DNA from: Methanobacteriota archaeon
Lineage (GTDB): Archaea > Thermoplasmatota > Thermoplasmata > RBG-16-68-12
Length of the DNA: 14,587 bases
NCBI GenBank assembly: GCA_005879065.1
Contig: VBLU01000081.1
Span: forward strand, 1-14,587
Direction: 5' to 3'
This document shows, piece after piece, positions 6,190-12,830 of this stretch. A program made the position numbers and the translations under genes. Position 1 is the stretch's first letter. Each line of letters begins with the position of its first letter. Under the pieces are notes generated by a model that worked only from the letters and a program-made list of their open reading frames with translations, searched no databases and was not told the DNA's origin.

Positions 6190-7512
6190 TCACGAAAGTG
6201 GGCCGCGGGAGTCCATCGGCGAATAGTCGTCGAAGGTCCGTTGGTAAATGACGTGCTGGAGGACCTCGCTCATCCGAACATACCGCTCCATCGGGATGTC
6301 GAGGCGCGTCCGAAGGTGGTCCAGGGTCTCCTTCATCGTAGAGAACAGGCGTGGCGATTGACGCAGGGCGGCGCGGACGTGCTCCCGCACATTCCAGACA
6401 CCGACCGGCATGATGTACCCCGGGTGCGTCTCCCGAAGGATGACCGTTGCGGCCTGACGCCGTTCCCGCTCGAGGGCTTCCCCGACCGCGAGTCGAGCGG
6501 CGTAGTAACATCCGCCGATGCTCGCGTAGGTCGTGCGTCCTTCGAAGCCTTCGTGATCACCGAACATGACGACCTCGCGCCCGAGGGGATTCCACAAGGT
6601 GTTCGGGTACCAGGCCTCGATCAGCTCGTAGCGCCACGGTCGGGGGACCATCACGACAAGGAATCGATCATCGAAGCCGATCGTTTCGAAGATGCGAATC
6701 TCGTTAATCAGCGGGAATGTCTTTACGGTCTCGCGAAGGTCCTTTCCGATGGTGTCGTCCACGGCCGTAATCGACCACCGCGTCGGCACAAACCGTCGGT
6801 TCTTCTCGATGCCAAAGGCGCCGACACTGAACGCGCGCTGGATCTTTGACACCGGCAGGCCACGCCCGTACATATCGAGGACGGCCTCCTTTGCGCGCAG
6901 ATCCGTATCGGACGTGGCTCGGTCCAGATTTTGATCGGTGTGCAGCGTGCCGAGATCGAGCCGACGCAAGGGGGCGGACGGCCCGAAGGGTTGGACGTTG
7001 TCGTCAAGGACGACGCGCCCGCGAGGCTTCCGTTCAAATCCGACTTCGACGTCCGCGGGGGATGTTCCGAGGGCGAGCTCGCGGGTGAGGTCCACAATCC
7101 GCCCCGCTCGATCGACGTCCCTCACGTGCACCCGGTGCATCCCGCGGACCAAGGTCGATCGGAACCGGACGATGTCCTCCATGGAATGGCCCACCCACTC
7201 CTCCGGGGCATCGAGGATCCGCGTGTCGCCGTGGACGGGCGGCACCAGAGGGCCGACGAACACCTTCGGGTAACCGAACCGGCCGACGAACACGCCCGGC
7301 GGGGAGGACCCGTCCAGATCGAGCCGGTCGATCATCGGGGCGGTCTTCATCATGGAGTCCCAACGGACGAGGATCGGGCAGCGGGCCTTGCCGCACAGGA
7401 GCTTCGCCCCGCGACATTGAATGCACAAGCCGCTCGAAATCGCGGCCCTCGTGTCGGCATCGAAGAGCGAACCGAAGTCCTGTGGCGCGGGTTGCATCGG
7501 AAGGGCGAGCAC
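6190..7512 (-). CDS. nreA: Nre family DNA repair protein
   Basis: The 440-residue protein has the Nre N-terminal zinc site: C30 and C33, then C40 and C45 in C-I-Q-C-R-G-A-K-L-L-C-G-K-A-R-C-P. It also shows family segments such as S-S-P-P-G-V-F-V-G-R-F-G-Y-P-K-V and the E-E-W-V-G-H-S block. Nre proteins are archaeal factors linked to DNA-damage tolerance and PCNA binding in studied species. The tail has Q-R-T-F-D-D-Y (424-430), resembling a PCNA-interacting motif with a single aromatic at the end, so PCNA binding is plausible but unproven. The start is either GTG 7512 or ATG 7497. A TATA-like box at 7538-7546 about 30 nt away favours 7512 with a very short leader. The gene heads the nre-Nudix-GNAT-NIPSNAP run and diverges from a regulator gene. 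Confidence 0.9.
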   Translation of the reverse strand: MLALPMQPAPQDFGSLFDADTRAAISSGLCIQCRGAKLLCGKARCPILVRWDSMMKTAPMIDRLDLDGSSPPGVFVGRFGYPKVFVGPLVPPVHGDTRILDAPEEWVGHSMEDIVRFRSTLVRGMHRVHVRDVDRAGRIVDLTRELALGTSPADVEVGFERKPRGRVVLDDNVQPFGPSAPLRRLDLGTLHTDQNLDRATSDTDLRAKEAVLDMYGRGLPVSKIQRAFSVGAFGIEKNRRFVPTRWSITAVDDTIGKDLRETVKTFPLINEIRIFETIGFDDRFLVVMVPRPWRYELIEAWYPNTLWNPLGREVVMFGDHEGFEGRTTYASIGGCYYAARLAVGEALERERRQAATVILRETHPGYIMPVGVWNVREHVRAALRQSPRLFSTMKETLDHLRTRLDIPMERYVRMSEVLQHVIYQRTFDDYSPMDSRGPLS

Positions 7513-7537
7513 GAGCGATCATCGGACCCGAGGAGGC

Positions 7538-7546
7538 CTTATCAAT
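7538..7546 (-). promoter_or_regulatory. TATA-like box of nreA
   Basis: ATTGATAAG on the minus strand is centred 30 nt from the GTG at 7512. It sits in the 100-bp divergent region shared with the + strand regulator gene. Confidence 0.45.
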
Positions 7547-7580
7547 GTGCCCACCGGATAGGCGAACGCATCACGGCAAG

Positions 7581-7588
7581 GATTATGC
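7581..7588 (+). promoter_or_regulatory. TATA-like box of the winged-helix regulator gene
   Basis: GATTATGC is centred about 28 nt before the GTG at 7613, so a leaderless or nearly leaderless transcript is expected. Confidence 0.4.
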
Positions 7589-7612
7589 GGCACGGCGGGC
7601 GTTCCTATACCC

Positions 7613-8422
7613 GTGAACACGGACTCGCCTTTGGCCCTCCCGACGGAGGACCGAATCCTCCTGTACTTTTCCGATTTCCGGAACATGGAGGAACGGTACG
7701 TTCTGCCGCAGGCCCTGACGCAAAAGGCGATCGCCTTTGCCGCGGGCATCCAGCGGAAGCATCTCTCGCGGTACCTCGACGAGATGACCCGAGACGGCTA
7801 CCTCGTGGAGATGAAGGCCCACATCGAGGGCGAGAAGCAACGGATGCTGGCGTACTACCTCGCACCGCGCGGCTGGGAGCGCGCCGTGGCGATCAAGGAG
7901 CGGCTCTCGAAGATCAAGGTGCCCGTGGTCATCGCGGGCGTGGCGAAGGACATGACCATCCAGGAGATCGATTCGGTCACATCCGTGCACCTGACCTTCT
8001 CCGACATCGTCCGCGAGGCAATGAACGTCGACAAGCTCGATCTGGAATACCTCGAGGGAATTGACGAACGTCGCAAGCGAGCCATGGACGAACGCGTGAA
8101 GCGGCTCGAGGATTACACGCGGGCCGTGATGACGGCGTGGAAGGACGGCCGGGTCACCGCCACGGAGCGATTGCTCGTCGAACAACTGCGGGAGAACCTT
8201 GGCATCTCCAGGGAGGAACAGGACCGGATCGAGTCCCAGGTCATCGAGGAGGTGCTCGAGGATCGGACCGGCATCTACCGCGCGGTCGCCGAGGAAGCCC
8301 TCGAGGACGGGCCCATCACCGAGGACGAGCGGGAACTGCTCGAGGCCCTCCGGAAAAAACTCGGTCTCTCCGCGCGCGATTGCCGTGAGATCGAGGCCGA
8401 AATCGGGAAACCCGCTTCCTAG
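7613..8422 (+). CDS. Winged-helix DNA-binding protein with two C-terminal helical repeats
   Basis: The 269-residue protein begins with a predicted winged helix. L-T-Q-K-A-I-A-F-A-A-G-I-Q-R-K-H-L-S-R-Y-L-D-E-M (about 35-58) is the helix-turn-helix, followed by G-Y-L-V-E and the wing ending Y-Y-L-A-P-R-G (81-87). A linker of about 75 residues contains I-K-V-P-V-V-I-A-G-V (101-110). Two related units follow, from Y168 and Y222, with an exact offset of 54. Each reads D-G-x-[VI]-T-x-x-E-R near 178 and 232 and then L-R-x-x-L-G-[IL]-S. These units look like TerB-type or EF-hand-like helical pairs, but I cannot assign a Pfam family. The gene diverges from nreA and its stop overlaps that of DUF655. 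A role in regulating nre is only positional inference. The GTG start is set by frame and promoter spacing. Confidence 0.8.
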   Translation: MNTDSPLALPTEDRILLYFSDFRNMEERYVLPQALTQKAIAFAAGIQRKHLSRYLDEMTRDGYLVEMKAHIEGEKQRMLAYYLAPRGWERAVAIKERLSKIKVPVVIAGVAKDMTIQEIDSVTSVHLTFSDIVREAMNVDKLDLEYLEGIDERRKRAMDERVKRLEDYTRAVMTAWKDGRVTATERLLVEQLRENLGISREEQDRIESQVIEEVLEDRTGIYRAVAEEALEDGPITEDERELLEALRKKLGLSARDCREIEAEIGKPAS

Positions 8423-8967
8423 CGGGCCACGAACAGCCGGTACTTCTGGGTCGGGTCCGAGATCTCCATCTCGATCCGTTTCGCGACCAGCTTTTCCGGA
8501 TGATGGATGCTCGGCACGCGTTGGTCAAGGTCCTGAAACGACTTGAACGGCCCCTTCTTCCGCTCCTCGAGGATCGCCCACATGGTCTTCTTGCCGAGAC
8601 CCGGCAACAGCTCGAGCATGTGGAACCGCGTCGTGATCGCCTGCGCTCGGTTAAAGAAGTCGACGAACTTCTCTTCCTTCTCCTTCACGATCTCCTGGAT
8701 GACGAATGGCAACTCCTTCTGCGCCGCGGTCGTCAACTCCTCATGTCCGACCCGCCGTTTCACGTGCAGGATCTCCGTGCGCATCTCGACTTCCTTACCG
8801 ATGTACACGCGTTGCCCGATCGACAGGTTCGCGCCATCGCGGGGCACGAGCTCGAACAGCTTGAACTCGTCCACGCCGAGCGCGTACGCGAGCGGCTCCC
8901 GGTGGAACTTGGACTGGTCGGGATGGCCTTGCGGTAGGTAATCGAGGATGCGGGCGTAATCTTCCAT
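8419..8967 (-). CDS. DUF655 family protein with helix-hairpin-helix
   Basis: The 182-residue protein starts M-E-D-Y-A-R-I-L-D-Y-L-P-Q-G, the conserved archaeal DUF655 opening, so the ATG at 8967 is preferred over longer frames. An OB-like segment (L-S-I-G-Q-R-V-Y-I-G near 48-57) is followed by a helical region. A helix-hairpin-helix comes next, with L-E-L-L-P-G-L-G-K-K-T-M-W-A-I-L-E-E-R (118-136). DUF655 is thought to bind nucleic acid; its exact function is not established. It commonly follows rpl21e and rpo4 in archaea and is often followed by the rRNA dimethyltransferase ksgA, which is absent here. The gap from rpo4 is 13 nt, with GAGGCGAGG as a possible Shine-Dalgarno sequence. Its TAG shares the palindrome CTAG with the stop of the convergent regulator. 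Confidence 0.92.
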   Translation of the reverse strand: MEDYARILDYLPQGHPDQSKFHREPLAYALGVDEFKLFELVPRDGANLSIGQRVYIGKEVEMRTEILHVKRRVGHEELTTAAQKELPFVIQEIVKEKEEKFVDFFNRAQAITTRFHMLELLPGLGKKTMWAILEERKKGPFKSFQDLDQRVPSIHHPEKLVAKRIEMEISDPTQKYRLFVAR

Positions 8968-8980
8968 GGCCCTCGCCTCG

Positions 8981-9301
8981 TCAGCGGTACTTCCCCACGA
9001 TCTCGAGGACTTTGTCCGCATCCTCTTTGGATAAAGCGAATCGCTCCTTCGCGAAGATCGCCCGGACGTCGTCCAGGTGCGTCGGCAGGAGGTCGACAAT
9101 CTTCATCGCGTTGAAGGGAGACATCATCGGGATCTCCATGAGCTCCTTCACGATCGCCGGGACCTTGTCCGCGGGCACCCGGGCGAACAGGGCGGCGTGG
9201 GAAAGGGAATACTGCTGTTCCGGGTTCAACTCGCCTCGGGCGGTTTTCTCCTTCTCGAGGATGACTTTCAGCTCCGCGAGGGACACGTAGGACTCCTCCA
9301 T
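8981..9301 (-). CDS. rpo4: DNA-directed RNA polymerase subunit Rpo4 (F)
   Basis: The 106-residue protein matches archaeal Rpo4/RpoF. Recognisable parts are the N-terminal V-S-L-A-E-L-K-V-I-L-E-K-E, then E-Q-Q-Y-S-L-S-H-A and F-A-R-V near residues 29-41, and the C-terminal HRDC-like helices with D-L-L-P-T-H-L-D-D-V-R-A-I-F-A-K-E and D-A-D-K-V-L-E-I-V. Rpo4 pairs with Rpo7 to form the stalk of RNA polymerase, which binds emerging RNA and helps initiation. Length and location directly after rpl21e are normal for archaea. GGGGGAGA precedes the ATG within the 9-nt gap after rpl21e, so translation is likely coupled. rpo7 is not in the window. Confidence 0.95.
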   Translation of the reverse strand: MEESYVSLAELKVILEKEKTARGELNPEQQYSLSHAALFARVPADKVPAIVKELMEIPMMSPFNAMKIVDLLPTHLDDVRAIFAKERFALSKEDADKVLEIVGKYR

Positions 9302-9310
9302 CGTCTCCCC

Positions 9311-9601
9311 CTACGCGCGCCTCAGGTGCTCGGGCCGGACGACGGCCTGCTTGATGCGACCGCCGAAGCGGACGTCGACGAGGAACGCGGCCCCCCGCTG
9401 CCCGACGACGGTCCCGGTCATGCCGTGGAAGCGGTGGTGCGGCCACCCTTTCTGCAGGCTCGAATCGATCACGATCGTCACGCGCTCGCCGACTTCGAAG
9501 GACTGGAACGACCGGGTGATGGGGGAAAGCCCACGCTGGCGCGGGCCGCGGCGGAACTTCTGCCGCGTCTTCTCCATGATCCCTTTCGAGGCCTTCACCA
9601 T
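9311..9601 (-). CDS. rpl21e: Large-subunit ribosomal protein eL21
   Basis: The 96-residue basic protein carries the eL21 pattern: M-V-K-A-S-K-G near the start, then K-F-R-R-G-P-R-Q-R-G-L-S-P-I-T-R-S-F-Q (15-33), and a KOW/SH3-like barrel with F-E-V-G-E-R-V-T-I-V-I-D, K-G-W-P-H-H-R-F-H-G and T-G-T-V-V. Archaeal and eukaryotic ribosomes carry eL21 in the large subunit; bacteria lack it, which supports the archaeal origin of the window. The ATG at 9601 lies 6 nt after the pus10 stop. The Shine-Dalgarno GGTGA contains that pus10 TGA, so the two genes are tightly linked. Confidence 0.96.
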   Translation of the reverse strand: MVKASKGIMEKTRQKFRRGPRQRGLSPITRSFQSFEVGERVTIVIDSSLQKGWPHHRFHGMTGTVVGQRGAAFLVDVRFGGRIKQAVVRPEHLRRA

Positions 9602-9607
9602 CGCGCT

Positions 9608-10816
9608 TCACCCGTCGTCGTGGACATCGAGCACGTCGAGCTCGAGGACCTCGCACGCCGCGTCGAGTCGTTCCGCGAGGGACGGCCTCGTGCGGCCCCG
9701 GTCCCCGTGGACCCATTCCTTCACGTAGGTCCCCGCCTCCGCGGTCACGCGGAGTTCCGCGCGGTCCCCGTCGACCCCGACGACCTCCGCCGCCAGGAGC
9801 CGTCGATGCCGTATGGTATCCGCACGCCGGTGAACGACCCGTTCGGGGGTGCGTTGAGCGATCGGCTCGGCCACCAAAACCGGGAGCGTGCTCTTAAGCT
9901 TTGCTTCCTCCACGGGAGGTGCCATCCTCAGGAGGACGCGGTACGTCTTCGCGGCCCGATCCTCTTTCAATGGGACAACGTCGGTCCCACGGGCCGGCGC
10001 CAGCCCGTCGACTTCGACGATCCCCGAGGCGTTGATCCCCGCGATCGCGCCCCCCAGATCGAAGTGCCGCCGACGGGGCTCCTTAATCTCGATGATGAAG
10101 GGTCGGCCGCGTCCGAGCATCCGGGCGTCCACGTCCTCGCGGCCCATCCCATGCAGGGCATGGCCCGTTCCGCCGGACTCCCGCAGGACCTCGTTCGCGA
10201 TGACTTCCTCCACGCTCGTCGGGTACATCTTGCCCGCGCCTCCGCAACGGGCACACCCCTTCCCCATGCACCGCCGGCAGGGCCACCGGGTCTGCGGCAC
10301 GCCGCGCACGAGCTTGCGGTAGCGACCGCGCAGATAGAGCGAGTTCACCTGGACGTCCACGTGGTCGAACGCCGTGTCGACGATCGCGACGACGTCCGGA
10401 TGCGCCAGGTCGGGCTCCTTGCCGAGCCGGTCGGAGACCCGCTTTCCGATCTCTCGGTTCACCTCGGCCTTCAGGGGCTCCGGGCCGCCGAGGGCGAGCT
10501 CGGCCCACAGGGACTCCTCCCGCGCGGCCACCTCGGAGTCGATCTTCGAGCCGATGGCGAAGGAGTCGAACTCCCACGGTTCCAGCTTGCGGACGACGAG
10601 GTCGGAGAGGGCGTCGTACCGCGACGTGAGGTCCTCGCACACCCAGCAAGGGCCCGTATCGACATGGAGGAGTTCGCGGACCGCCCGACCCCGGACGTGG
10701 TTCGTATACCCGTGGCCGATCTTCCCGAAGAGACGGCCGAGGCACGCATCGCAGAGCGTGCGGTCGCCGAACCTCGACGGATCGACGGAGCGAGCGGCGG
10801 ACAGGACCTCGTCCAC
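9608..10816 (-). CDS. pus10: tRNA pseudouridine synthase Pus10
   Basis: The 402-residue protein is Pus10, which makes pseudouridine at positions 54 and 55 of the tRNA T-arm in archaea. An N-terminal THUMP-type part carries C22-x2-C25 and C57-x2-C60, and a second cysteine group is at C180, C183, C188 and C191 (P-C-R-R-C-M-G-K-G-C-A-R-C). The catalytic block is G-R-E-D-V-D-A-R-M-L-G-R-G-R-P-F (225-240); by analogy with the G-R-x-D motif of other pseudouridine synthases, D228 is the catalytic aspartate. The C-terminal T-A-E-A-G-T-Y-V-K-E-W-V-H-G-D is also characteristic. The GTG at 10816 sits about 26 nt from a TATA-like box, so a leaderless mRNA is likely. It heads the operon pus10-rpl21e-rpo4-DUF655. 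Confidence 0.95.
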   Translation of the reverse strand: MDEVLSAARSVDPSRFGDRTLCDACLGRLFGKIGHGYTNHVRGRAVRELLHVDTGPCWVCEDLTSRYDALSDLVVRKLEPWEFDSFAIGSKIDSEVAAREESLWAELALGGPEPLKAEVNREIGKRVSDRLGKEPDLAHPDVVAIVDTAFDHVDVQVNSLYLRGRYRKLVRGVPQTRWPCRRCMGKGCARCGGAGKMYPTSVEEVIANEVLRESGGTGHALHGMGREDVDARMLGRGRPFIIEIKEPRRRHFDLGGAIAGINASGIVEVDGLAPARGTDVVPLKEDRAAKTYRVLLRMAPPVEEAKLKSTLPVLVAEPIAQRTPERVVHRRADTIRHRRLLAAEVVGVDGDRAELRVTAEAGTYVKEWVHGDRGRTRPSLAERLDAACEVLELDVLDVHDDG

Positions 10817-10837
10817 GGGTCCGCAACGGGGCGGCGG

Positions 10838-10847
10838 CTTAAAGTTT
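10838..10847 (-). promoter_or_regulatory. TATA-like box of the pus10 operon
   Basis: AAACTTTAAG on the minus strand is centred 26 nt before the GTG at 10816. It touches the stop codon of the upstream DUF1634 gene and is the clearest promoter in the window. Confidence 0.65.
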
Positions 10848-11167
10848 CACGCGAGCAGGAACAAGCTCACGAGGAGGTTTGCGAAGACAATCGCGGTCAT
10901 CAGTACGTATTGTCGGTCCCGTTCCCGCACGAAGGACACGAGGCTCAGGAAAACCCGCACCACCGGCGTGAAGATGAGGATGAGGACGCCGAGGCTGAAG
11001 TAGCCTTCCGGCGTGAAGGTGAACAGGGGCCGGCCAAGGGCGCGCGGGGAGATCGACTGCTCGGGAATCGGACGTCCGGTGAAGGCGACGAGGACGAACC
11101 CGAAGAGGAGGATGGCGACCGAGACCACGACGCCGGCCCGGAGAACATGGTAGATGAGACGGTTCAT
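10847..11167 (-). CDS. DUF1634 family membrane protein
   Basis: The protein is about 106 residues long with three hydrophobic helices. It begins M-N-R-L-I-Y-H-V-L-R-A-G-V-V-V-S-V-A-I-L-L-F-G-F and has the family-like F-T-P-E-G-Y-F-S-L-G-V-L-I-L-I-F-T-P-V-V-R-V in the middle, then D-R-Q-Y-V-L-M-T-A-I-V and a short hydrophobic end. DUF1634 proteins commonly accompany TauE/SafE transporters, and this gene follows one on the same strand. The start is uncertain. The ATG at 11167 has GGAGG only 2 nt upstream, GTGs at 11176 and 11188 are possible, and a TTG at 11251 would overlap the transporter stop in TTGA. The longer open frame beyond that runs through the transporter gene and is not coding. A role as accessory subunit is inference. 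Confidence 0.8.
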   Translation of the reverse strand: MNRLIYHVLRAGVVVSVAILLFGFVLVAFTGRPIPEQSISPRALGRPLFTFTPEGYFSLGVLILIFTPVVRVFLSLVSFVRERDRQYVLMTAIVFANLLVSLFLLA

Positions 11168-11247
11168 GTCCTCCACTTCCGCGACCACGGCGCGGCGCAG
11201 GTTCGAGGCCCGTTGCTGCACGATGCGAAGGCCGGCTCGGGCCGTGA

Positions 11248-12108
11248 TCAAAGCGGGACCCCCGGGAAGAACAACCTCGCGAGCATCGCGGTCCCGAGGA
11301 TGACGAGGAAGAGGGCGAACGCGAACCGCACGTTCGAGGATTTCGCATGCTCGAGGAGCCGCGCGCCCAAGTACGTGCCGGAGAACACCCCGATGATCAC
11401 CATGGCCGCGAGGCCGGGATCGACGAGGCCTCGCGAATAGTAGAGGAACGCGCTCGCGGCCGCGGTCACCCCGATCATGAAGTTGCTCGTGGCGACGGCC
11501 GCCTTCATCGGAACCCGCATCAGGACGTTCATCGCAGGGACTTTGATGAAGCCGCCCCCGACTCCGAGGAGTCCGGAGAACAGGCCCGCGGCGGCACTCA
11601 CGCCGAAGCCGGTGACCGGCCGCTCGACGCGGTACCGGTAGACGCCCTGGTCCTCCTGGTCGAAGTACACGCTGCTCAGCTTCAGTCGCTTCGTGAAGGG
11701 CGATTCTTTCCCTCCACCGCGGTACGCACGCTCTTTCGCGGTCTCTCGGACCCGGACCATCGTCGTGGCCGCGTAGAGGACGACCACGCCGAAGACGAGG
11801 TACAGATAGAAATCCGGGGCTCCCAGGCCCACGAGCGCGCCCGCGATCGCGCCGAGCGTCGTGGCGACCTCGAGGAACATCGCCAGGCGCAGGTTCGTCA
11901 GATGGTCCCGGACGTAGACGGAGGCCGCGCCGGAAGAGGTCGCGATCACGCCGATCAAGCTCGTGGCGATGGCGACCTTGATGTTCACGGAGAGGGCCAG
12001 GGTCATGAAGGGGATCAGGAACACGCCTCCGCCGACGCCGAGATAGGATCCCCCGAGGCCCGCGAGGAACGCCGCGATCGCCAGGATCAGGAGGACGGCG
12101 ATCGACAT
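11248..12108 (-). CDS. TauE/SafE family sulfite exporter-like transporter
   Basis: The 286-residue membrane protein has the internal duplication typical of TauE/SafE. The first half has G-L-G-G-S-Y-L-G-V-G-G-G-V-F-L-I-P (17-33), and the second has G-L-F-S-G-L-L-G-V-G-G-G-F-I-K-V-P-A-M. About eight hydrophobic helices surround a hydrophilic central loop with R-E-T-A-K-E-R and D-Q-E-D-Q. Family members export organic sulfur anions, sulfite or related small anions; the substrate here is unknown. The ATG at 12108 is about 29 nt from a strong TATA-like box, so the mRNA is probably leaderless. A DUF1634 gene follows and is likely co-transcribed. Confidence 0.9.
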   Translation of the reverse strand: MSIAVLLILAIAAFLAGLGGSYLGVGGGVFLIPFMTLALSVNIKVAIATSLIGVIATSSGAASVYVRDHLTNLRLAMFLEVATTLGAIAGALVGLGAPDFYLYLVFGVVVLYAATTMVRVRETAKERAYRGGGKESPFTKRLKLSSVYFDQEDQGVYRYRVERPVTGFGVSAAAGLFSGLLGVGGGFIKVPAMNVLMRVPMKAAVATSNFMIGVTAAASAFLYYSRGLVDPGLAAMVIIGVFSGTYLGARLLEHAKSSNVRFAFALFLVILGTAMLARLFFPGVPL

Positions 12109-12131
12109 GCGGCGTCCACACGGCCGTGACC

Positions 12132-12142
12132 CAATAAATTTC
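12132..12142 (-). promoter_or_regulatory. TATA-like box of the TauE/SafE gene
   Basis: AAATTTATT on the minus strand (12133-12141) lies about 29 nt before the ATG at 12108. It is inside the 51-bp gap after the alba stop, so the transporter has its own promoter. Confidence 0.55.
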
Positions 12143-12159
12143 TTTCCGCGGATTCGTGT

Positions 12160-12432
12160 TCACTTGGACAGGACGATCTCAATGCTGCTCACATTCGTCC
12201 CGGCTCCCTGTTCGGAGGCCACCTTCTCCGTAGAAATGCGCACATCCCGGACCTCCGCATCGCTGATGAAACGCTCCCGTACAATCTCCGCGACATCCAC
12301 GGCCCGGGAAATCGAGCGGCCGCGGGCCTTCACGATGACCTCGCGCGAGCCGTCGTTGAAGTGCGTCACCACGGCGAGGACGTAGTTCATCGTGGGCTTC
12401 TTGCCGATGTACACGACGCCGGCCTCGACCAT
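12160..12432 (-). CDS. albA: DNA/RNA-binding chromatin protein Alba
   Basis: The 90-residue protein is a full-length Alba. The diagnostic V-V-Y-I-G-K-K-P-T-M-N-Y-V-L-A (6-20) holds the lysine pair K11-K12, equivalent to the modifiable lysines of Sulfolobus Alba. G-R-S-I-S-R-A-V-D-V-A-E-I-V follows, and a C-terminal hairpin (near 69-88) ends I-E-I-V-L-S-K. Alba dimers coat DNA and also bind RNA. The ATG start gives the normal N-terminus. A TATA-like stretch at 12475-12483 would give a leader of about 20 nt, and a small inverted repeat lies between it and the predicted start site. The gene is divergent from Sec61-beta. Confidence 0.95.
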   Translation of the reverse strand: MVEAGVVYIGKKPTMNYVLAVVTHFNDGSREVIVKARGRSISRAVDVAEIVRERFISDAEVRDVRISTEKVASEQGAGTNVSSIEIVLSK

Positions 12433-12451
12433 GGAAACGCGCCCGGAAGGA

Positions 12452-12470
12452 CGCTCGCGTCATCCGAGCG
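12452..12470. repeat. Short inverted repeat at the alba promoter
   Basis: CGCTCG and CGAGCG are separated by 7 nt, between the predicted alba TATA box and its transcription start. It could be an operator, but six-base arms occur by chance in such GC-rich DNA. Confidence 0.25.
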
Positions 12471-12474
12471 ACGC

Positions 12475-12483
12475 GTATTAATG
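12475..12483 (-). promoter_or_regulatory. TATA-like box of alba
   Basis: CATTAATAC on the minus strand is an AT-rich stretch about 47 nt before the alba ATG. It predicts transcription starting near 12453. Confidence 0.4.
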
Positions 12484-12523
12484 ACCTTCGGATGCGCCTC
12501 AGGATGGCCATCGAAAGGAGAAA

Positions 12524-12532
12524 TCTTTTAAG
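12524..12532 (+). promoter_or_regulatory. TATA-like box of the Sec61-beta gene
   Basis: TCTTTTAAG, preceded by a purine-rich GAAAGGAGAAA that could act as the BRE, is centred 32 nt before the ATG at 12560. Confidence 0.55.
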
Positions 12533-12559
12533 CCCCGCGATGCATCGAGAACGAACAGC

Positions 12560-12724
12560 ATGGCGCGCAACAAGGACTCGGGCTTCCACTCGGCGGCAGG
12601 TCTGATCCGTTACTTCGATCAGGAGGACGAGAAGGCCCTCAAGGTCCCGCCGCTGGCCGTCGTGGGCCTCTGCGTCATCCTCTCGGCGATCATCCTCTAC
12701 GTGACGTTCGCCTGGCCGCTCTGA
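12560..12724 (+). CDS. secG: Preprotein translocase subunit Sec61-beta
   Basis: The 54-residue protein reads M-A-R-N-K-D-S-G-F-H-S-A-A-G-L-I-R-Y-F-D-Q-E-D-E. This N-terminus, with S-A-G-L-I-R-Y-F-D followed by acidic residues, is the archaeal Sec61-beta signature. A single membrane helix (about 29-51) follows, ending F-A-W-P-L. It is the small subunit of the SecYE-beta protein channel in the cytoplasmic membrane, with its N-terminus in the cytoplasm. Length and topology are normal. A promoter lies upstream, and the region to the divergent alba gene is 127 bp. It appears monocistronic; the next gene is convergent. Confidence 0.95.
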   Translation: MARNKDSGFHSAAGLIRYFDQEDEKALKVPPLAVVGLCVILSAIILYVTFAWPL

Positions 12725-12726
12725 AA

Positions 12727-12777
12727 CGAGCACCCCGCCTCCGTTCGACGATCTTCGCGGGATGAAGCCGGTGCTCG
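12727..12777. repeat. Interrupted inverted repeat after Sec61-beta
   Basis: CGAGCACC (12727-12734) and GGTGCTCG (12770-12777) are perfect complements, and CCCGC/GCGGG can extend the stem inside with a bulge. It starts 2 nt after the Sec61-beta stop, so it may form an RNA hairpin at the 3' end. No T-run follows, so a classical archaeal terminator is not shown. Confidence 0.35.
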
Positions 12778-12830
12778 GACCGTTCGCTTCCCGATGAACC
12801 CTTCACGTTCGGGCGGTTCGTACGGACGCG

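Noticed and set aside
6931..8064. 377-residue + strand frame across nreA and the regulator
   Set aside because: It is antisense to nreA and out of frame with the regulator, both recognised genes. The composition is that of a GC-rich shadow.
9077..11440. 787-residue open frame on the + strand opposite rpo4, rpl21e, pus10 and DUF1634
   Set aside because: It lies antisense to four recognised archaeal genes, has biased Arg/Asp/Gly/His-rich composition, and shows no domain. Long antisense frames are common in GC-rich DNA.
11251..12163. Long upstream extension of the DUF1634 frame through the TauE/SafE gene
   Set aside because: The extension runs inside the transporter gene in another frame and is Arg/Gly-rich. 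Only the end of this frame matches DUF1634.
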